Source: Leptobacterium_A meishanense (GTDB taxonomy: Bacteria > Bacteroidota > Bacteroidia > Flavobacteriales > Flavobacteriaceae). Taken from it: a stretch of DNA of 64,000 nt. Under the pieces are notes generated by a model. That model had not been told where the DNA came from. It saw only the letters and a list, made by a program, of their open reading frames with translations, and searched no databases. A program made the position numbers and the translations under genes. Below, piece by piece: positions 59,071 to 64,000 of the stretch (position 1 is its first letter; every line of letters begins with the position of its first letter). Location: contig NZ_JBBEXE010000002.1 of assembly GCF_037645805.1 (NCBI RefSeq), positions 248,001 through 312,000 of the forward strand, written 5' to 3'.

Positions 59071-61598
59071 TATCGCATCATTTTTGAGAAAAATACAGTA
59101 TTCATTAATAGTTTATTCGTTCCATACCAAAATGCCCTGAAGTTGGTGTTATCTGTAAAAACAGCAACGTTTCCACGTCCCATTCGTTGAACTTGAAAAG
59201 GAACCGTGTTTTTTAATTGTGCTAAGTTTTCTTCAGAAATATAGCCACTTAGTAAAGGATTTTCAGTGTAAATTATGGGATTGTTGTAGCTGTTTTTACT
59301 AGGTTCAATATAGATATTTGAATTTCTGAATAATGGGATATTATCAGAAGAATACCCAAAATTGATAGGATGGGAGCGATCTATTTTGGCATTGAAAATA
59401 GCTCCGCCTGTTACCTGAGCCCCTCGAAATTTTTGGCGGTGTTCAAAAGAAATATTTTTTGCAGTAAGTTCCGTCTTTTTGAAATCCAAATCTACAAAAC
59501 CACTACTTTTTAACCAATTTACAGTATTTCGATACCCTATGAGTGTTCCACCTTCTTTTACCCACTCTTGCAATTTCTTTTTGCCACGTTCATCTAGTGT
59601 ATTTCCGGAAGAGCTGGGGATAATAATGGTAGTATATTTGCTAAGATCAATCCTATTAAAATAATCGGTATCTAATTTGGTGATAGGCATTTGGTAACGT
59701 TGATCGAATACATGCCATATTTCACCTGCATCGTATGACCGAACACCATTTCCTACCAATAAAGCAACTTTTGGGGTGTCTATTTTAATAAAGTCGTTAC
59801 TTCCCAGGTCAATTCCTTGCGCATAACCGGTAGATACAGCATGTATGGTGATGTGGCTCTCTTGAGCTACTTTCTGTAGAAAAGCATACAAATCATCCGG
59901 ATTTAGCTTTTGATTTTGAACAGGGACCATAATAGTACCATAGTCATAGGCCCTGCCTTCTAAAGTGAAAGGAGTTAGCCCTGCTTTTGCCCGAATGCCT
60001 TTGTTTAATATTTTATAAAGTGCTTTTGGGGTATAATATTCATGCCATTCAAAAAGGTAGGCATAGTTGCTTTTTCGAGTAACACTGCCATTATTGAATT
60101 TAAGGTCGGTTATTTTTTCAGCAGTATTATTTAAAGTATTTAACTCGTCATAATTAAGATTAAAAGCTAATGGGAACGTCCATGCTGACACATCATAAAA
60201 GAGGCTGTCTTTAAAAGTAGTACGTTTTTCAAACATCGCTTTTACAAGGGTGCTGTTTTTTTGATCCATAGGGACGATATAGCTATGTCCTTTCCTGTAA
60301 TTTTTCCCGTTTACTGAAAAATCATTCTTTATTTCATGAAATGCAATTTTGTGCCGTTGCAAAATTTCTGCTAGATGGTGTACTCTTGCCGCATCCTTTT
60401 CATCGCCAAAGACAATGGCTTTTACTTTATTTTTAGTGTTTTGGGACCGTACACTAGTATAAAAATCACGTTGATAATTTAAAAGTTTAACGCGCATATT
60501 TTTTGCGGCTTCTAAGGTAGAAAGCGCTGCAGTAAACTGGTTTCTTATAGTAAAAGGGAAGGTAAGAGTGCCATTATTGCTTTCTTGAATATGCCCTCTA
60601 GAACTGGCTTGCTCAAATAATATACCGATGCTTCCATTAATATCAGGAAAGGTGGAGCCTTTGCCATAATAATAATCATCAAAACCTTCTCCTGAATAAT
60701 ATAGGGAACCAATATTATTTAATGCTTTTACATGAAATTGTGCAATTTCTTCAGTTAATTGTTGGTTCTTATTAGGTGTTAGAGGATGGGTGCGTTCCGG
60801 CACGCCCGGTTGGAAAAAAAATGTAGCATTGGTACCCATTTCATGATGGTCTGTAAGAATATTTGGCAACCATTTATGAAAGGATGCAATGCGTGCCCTG
60901 CTCTCGGGTAACTGTACTGGTAACCAATCTCGGTTCATGTCAAACCAATAATGATTGGTGCGCCCTCCGGGCCATACCTCATGGTATTCCCGGTCATTAT
61001 TATCAGGATTTAAGTTGTGGCTGCGATTGGTATTGGCCCAGTATGCAAATCGTTGCAAACCGTCAGGATTAAAAGAAGGGTCTAGTAAAATAATAGTATT
61101 TTTTAGAAGCTCATCAATCTCAGGACCCTGTGCAGCGGCTAAATAATAAGCAAGAGCCATACTGGCATTGGAACCACTTGGTTCATTACCGTGGATTGAA
61201 AAACCTTGATAAACCACAATAGGCATATCTTCTGTGTTTATGGCACTGCTTTCCGGTTCTGTAAGTTGAATGTGCCGGTCTCTTATCGATTGAATATTTC
61301 GATGGTTTTCCGGGCTTGTAATGGTCAACAAGAGTATAGGCCTCCCTTCGTAGGTAGTTCCTCTATTTTCTATAGTGATCCGGTCAGATAATTGTGCAAG
61401 CACTCCCATGTAAGCAACAAGCTTATCATGTGTGATATGCCATTCGCCTACTTCATGCCCGACAATGTCTTTTGGAGTTGGGATATTTTTATTATAAGTA
61501 ATGTCTTGTGGCAAGTAGTAATCTAAAGTTGCTTTTTCTTGAGATAATGAAAATTGAAAGCTAATGATGCCAATAAATGCAAGGAAAGTTTTTTTCAT
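59070..61598 (-). CDS. M14 zinc carboxypeptidase, exported, multidomain
   Basis: An 842-residue exported protein (signal to about residue 19, ending FSLSQ). The M14 catalytic core (about 45-330) has the Zn pair in FSIHGNEPSG, the third ligand in ILTDHHEMGTN and the catalytic Glu in GILFEQASSRG. The C-terminal part contains a class I glutamine-amidotransferase-like fold (KVALLVGNGVRSYDAGEIWH, then IIIPSSSGNTLDERGKKKL). It trims C-terminal amino acids from peptides. Such M14 proteins with this extra fold occur in Bacteroidota. Confidence 0.92.
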   Translation of the reverse strand: MKKTFLAFIGIISFQFSLSQEKATLDYYLPQDITYNKNIPTPKDIVGHEVGEWHITHDKLVAYMGVLAQLSDRITIENRGTTYEGRPILLLTITSPENHRNIQSIRDRHIQLTEPESSAINTEDMPIVVYQGFSIHGNEPSGSNASMALAYYLAAAQGPEIDELLKNTIILLDPSFNPDGLQRFAYWANTNRSHNLNPDNNDREYHEVWPGGRTNHYWFDMNRDWLPVQLPESRARIASFHKWLPNILTDHHEMGTNATFFFQPGVPERTHPLTPNKNQQLTEEIAQFHVKALNNIGSLYYSGEGFDDYYYGKGSTFPDINGSIGILFEQASSRGHIQESNNGTLTFPFTIRNQFTAALSTLEAAKNMRVKLLNYQRDFYTSVRSQNTKNKVKAIVFGDEKDAARVHHLAEILQRHKIAFHEIKNDFSVNGKNYRKGHSYIVPMDQKNSTLVKAMFEKRTTFKDSLFYDVSAWTFPLAFNLNYDELNTLNNTAEKITDLKFNNGSVTRKSNYAYLFEWHEYYTPKALYKILNKGIRAKAGLTPFTLEGRAYDYGTIMVPVQNQKLNPDDLYAFLQKVAQESHITIHAVSTGYAQGIDLGSNDFIKIDTPKVALLVGNGVRSYDAGEIWHVFDQRYQMPITKLDTDYFNRIDLSKYTTIIIPSSSGNTLDERGKKKLQEWVKEGGTLIGYRNTVNWLKSSGFVDLDFKKTELTAKNISFEHRQKFRGAQVTGGAIFNAKIDRSHPINFGYSSDNIPLFRNSNIYIEPSKNSYNNPIIYTENPLLSGYISEENLAQLKNTVPFQVQRMGRGNVAVFTDNTNFRAFWYGTNKLLMNTVFFSKMMR

Positions 61599-61626
61599 AG
61601 GAGTTATTTTACTTGAACTGTAAATA

Positions 61627-61656
61627 TAAAAAAAACCGTTTCATTGATGAAACGGT
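61627..61656 (-). terminator. Terminator of the DUF3276 gene
   Basis: ACCGTTTCA and TGAAACGGT form a 9-bp stem around a 4-nt loop; on the minus strand it is followed by nine T. Confidence 0.85.
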
Positions 61657-61685
61657 AATGTTTGAGTTAGCTGTGTTTAAAAAAA

Positions 61686-62057
61686 TTATATGTCATCAAA
61701 ACTAATATCGGTAAAGTTTTCTGATGAGGTTTCACCGTTTTGTTCCGAGTCATTTTCTTTTTTAAAATCTTTTTGATGTCTTTCAGAGATTACTTCCTCC
61801 CCTTTTTCATCAACAATGTATTCAGTAGTTTCTTCTAATATCTCCTTAAAAGGTTCGAAATCCTCCTTGTAAAGGTATATTTTGTGTTTTTTGTAATGAT
61901 AGGAGCCATCATCGTGAGTAAATTTTTTACTTTCGGTAATGGTTAAGTAATAATCTCCGGCTTTTGTGGCCCTCACATCAAAAAAATACGTTCTTCTACC
62001 TGCTCTAAGTACCTTAGAGAAGATATCTTCTTGTTCTAATAGATCTTTGTCTGCCAT
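61686..62057 (-). CDS. DUF3276 (PUR-domain) DNA/RNA-binding protein
   Basis: A 123-residue cytoplasmic protein. The PUR-like repeat is IFSKVLRAGRRTYFFDVRATKAGDYYLTITESKKF, shown here as separate parts VLRAGRRTYFFDVRATK and DYYLTITESKKF, then KHKIYLYKEDFEPFKEIL. Bacterial PUR proteins (for example Borrelia BpuR) bind single-stranded nucleic acid and regulate gene expression. The C-terminal tail is acidic and probably disordered. Confidence 0.92.
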   Translation of the reverse strand: MADKDLLEQEDIFSKVLRAGRRTYFFDVRATKAGDYYLTITESKKFTHDDGSYHYKKHKIYLYKEDFEPFKEILEETTEYIVDEKGEEVISERHQKDFKKENDSEQNGETSSENFTDISFDDI

Positions 62058-62140
62058 AATCCCTCTTTCTTAATTTTAATAGTTGATTCATTAATTGTGA
62101 AATCAAAAATGTGAAAAAAAACTAAATGAAACAACTAATT

Positions 62141-63898
62141 TTAAAAATCTTTTTCTGACAGTTGGCTAAGATAGAGTTCTTTATAGTAACCTTTTATGCC
62201 TATTAACTCACTGTGAGTGCCTTGTTGTATAATCTTTCCATCCTCTAAAACAAAAATCTTGTCCACGTTTTTTGCTGAAGAAATTCGATGGCTTACAATG
62301 ATAGTTGTTTTTTGTTGAGATACCTTCTTTAAGTTTTTAAGTATTTTTTCTTCTGTTTCAGTGTCTACAGCAGATAGGCAATCATCAAATAAAAATATTT
62401 TAGGGTCTTTTATAAGTGCCCTGGCTATAGAAACACGCTGTTTCTGGCCACCGCTGAGTGTGATGCCTCGTTCTCCAAGAATAGTATCATATTTTTTACT
62501 AAACTCCATAATGTTTTTATGGACGGCTGCTTTTTTTGCAACAGCTATAATTTCTTGATCTGTGGCATCTTCCTTGCCAAACTTGATATTGTTCTTAATG
62601 GTATCAGAAAAAAGAAAAGCGTCTTGCGGAACTGCACCGATTACATTTCTTAGATTATACAGGTTTAACTGTTCTATCGGTTTATTATCGATTAATATTT
62701 GCCCGGCAGAAACATTGTACATACGACCAATTAAATCTAAAATAGTCGATTTGCCAGAACCTGTTTTGCCAATGATAGCAACAGTTTCTCCTTTGTTTAT
62801 GGTGAAAGACATATTTTTAATGGCAGTAATGTTTGTATCTTCATAAGTAAAAGAAACATTCTTAAATTCAATCTTTCCTTCAATGGGGGTAAGTTGGTTG
62901 GTTTGATTAGTTATTTCAGGTTCGGTACTCAAAAACTCATTAATTCTTTTTTGAGAAGCTTCTGCCCGCTGTACAATAGAGGTAACCCATCCAACAGTTG
63001 CTACCGGCCAAGTGAGCATGTTCACATAAATAATAAACTCGGCAATGATCCCTATAGATTCAATATTACCATTAATATATTGTTGCCCTCCTATATAAAT
63101 AACAAAAAGGTTGCTCAATCCAATAAGCAAGATCATCATAGGGAAAAACCATGCATTTACCCTCACAAGGTTCATGCTTTTAATTTTCCCTTCATTAGCT
63201 AAAGCACTTAATTCCGTATTGATACGAGGCTCTATACCATAGGCTTTTATAACGGAAATCCCGGAAAAGGACTCTTGTGTAAAAGTAGACAGCTTTGAAA
63301 GATATTCCTGGACAATAGTACTCTTTTTATGAATGATCCGGCTTATCCGGTAGATCAAATAGGACAAAACCGGTAAAGGCAATAACGTATATAGCGCCAT
63401 GGTAGAAGAGGAGTAAAACATAAGCGGTATAACGGAAGCAAAAAGTGTAAAAGTTTGGATGCTGTACATGATTGCAGGCCCTGCATACATACGAACCTGA
63501 CCAACATCTTCACTGATACGGTTCATAAGATCACCTGTCCTATTCTTTTTATAAAAATTTAAAGAAAGTTTTTCATAATGTTTAAAAATCTCATTTTTAA
63601 GATCAAACTCAATATACCTGGACACATTTATAATAGTCTGGCGCATTAAAAAAGTAAAAAAGCCTGATAGAATTGCAGACCCTATAATAATAACAATATA
63701 TTCTAGAAGCTGTGCTTTTACCAATTCTAAATTTCGGGTGTCGCTCTTTAAATAATTTTCAACGGCAGTGAAAGAATTTCTTACATAAGGAGGTACAACT
63801 AGCGAAAAGATACGGGCAATGATAGTAATAATGACACCTATCAAAAGTTTATATTTGTACTTTATAAAATATTTGTTCAAGTGTTTTAGTGCACGCAT
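62141..63898 (-). CDS. ABC exporter, fused permease and ATPase
   Basis: A 585-residue half-transporter of the MsbA/multidrug type. Six membrane helices (about 1-310) precede the nucleotide-binding domain with Walker A AIIGKTGSGKSTILDLIG, signature LSGGQKQRVSIARAL, Walker B IFLFDDCLSAVD and the H-loop IIVSHR. It should work as a homodimer in the inner membrane, exporting a lipid or drug-like substrate that cannot be named. Confidence 0.95.
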   Translation of the reverse strand: MRALKHLNKYFIKYKYKLLIGVIITIIARIFSLVVPPYVRNSFTAVENYLKSDTRNLELVKAQLLEYIVIIIGSAILSGFFTFLMRQTIINVSRYIEFDLKNEIFKHYEKLSLNFYKKNRTGDLMNRISEDVGQVRMYAGPAIMYSIQTFTLFASVIPLMFYSSSTMALYTLLPLPVLSYLIYRISRIIHKKSTIVQEYLSKLSTFTQESFSGISVIKAYGIEPRINTELSALANEGKIKSMNLVRVNAWFFPMMILLIGLSNLFVIYIGGQQYINGNIESIGIIAEFIIYVNMLTWPVATVGWVTSIVQRAEASQKRINEFLSTEPEITNQTNQLTPIEGKIEFKNVSFTYEDTNITAIKNMSFTINKGETVAIIGKTGSGKSTILDLIGRMYNVSAGQILIDNKPIEQLNLYNLRNVIGAVPQDAFLFSDTIKNNIKFGKEDATDQEIIAVAKKAAVHKNIMEFSKKYDTILGERGITLSGGQKQRVSIARALIKDPKIFLFDDCLSAVDTETEEKILKNLKKVSQQKTTIIVSHRISSAKNVDKIFVLEDGKIIQQGTHSELIGIKGYYKELYLSQLSEKDF

Positions 63899-63948
63899 TA
63901 TACTACTACAGATAATTTATATTATAAATATGACAATAATAAACCCAA

Positions 63949-63984
63949 TTTTGAGTTTCAAATTAAATATTTGATTAAATTTGC
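63949..63984 (+). promoter_or_regulatory. Promoter pointing out of the window
   Basis: TTTTG (63949-63953) and TAAATTTG (63977-63984) are 23 bp apart. They probably drive a gene that starts beyond 64000, divergent from the ABC exporter. Confidence 0.45.
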
Positions 63985-64000
63985 ATCGATTTTTTACTAA

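Overview
The window looks like a chromosomal segment from a member of the Bacteroidota, most likely a marine Flavobacteriaceae species. The DNA is AT-rich, start codons generally lack Shine-Dalgarno sequences, and many genes are preceded by the Bacteroidota -7 box TAnnTTTG. Several protein families are ones typical of Flavobacteriia (DUF6048/DUF6452, DUF4290, DUF3276/PUR, MurA with Asp in place of the catalytic Cys, a Cyclophilin-FKBP fusion). Nearly everything reads as ordinary core genome; no phage, transposase, CRISPR array or conjugation gene is visible.

Layout. 0-3.4 kb: minus-strand translation operon thrS-infC-rpmI-rplT, with an ATA start codon for infC. 3.5-8.5 kb: membrane protein, ZIP transporter, methyltransferases. 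8.5-13.3 kb: rlmD cluster, ornithine aminotransferase, and a conserved DUF2752/CCC/CD225 membrane-protein cluster. 13.3-16.5 kb: Smr protein, cysteine desulfurase. 16.5-20.6 kb: outer-membrane operon of an M23 peptidase, a TonB-dependent receptor and a small exported protein. 20.8-23.2 kb: zapB-like, zapA, a structured RNA (6S-like candidate) and rny. 23.2-29.2 kb: lipoproteins and secreted hydrolases (a DUF2268 lipoprotein with an apparent frameshift, DUF4369, DUF819, M61 peptidase, S1/P1 nuclease). 29.2-31.5 kb: the least conserved part, with a degenerate intergenic repeat, a small lipoprotein, a membrane protein and a divergent HTH regulator with a palindromic operator candidate. 31.5-38.2 kb: lysA, sucC, hsp20, tRNA-Met, class IV aminotransferase, YqgE, HU. 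38.4-44.2 kb: fmt-recQ-ATPase operon, then DUF493, DUF4290 and murA. 44.3-50.5 kb: M20 amidohydrolase, esterase, DJ-1 lipoprotein and an MFS transporter preceded by a leader with a 26-codon ORF and a terminator-like hairpin; then a DUF1684 lipoprotein and a fluoride channel. 50.5-64 kb: small membrane proteins, NTP pyrophosphohydrolase, PPK2, M28 and M14 peptidases, immunophilin fusion, CsaA, PUR-family protein and an ABC exporter.

The best candidates for something new are the MFS leader (49217-49392), the structured RNA between zapA and rny (21405-21572), the A-run frameshift that separates a lipoprotein signal from its DUF2268 domain (24119-24202), the ATA start of infC, and promoter boxes lying directly against start codons, which imply leaderless mRNAs. 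No complete unknown multi-gene system of the defence or mobile type was found.
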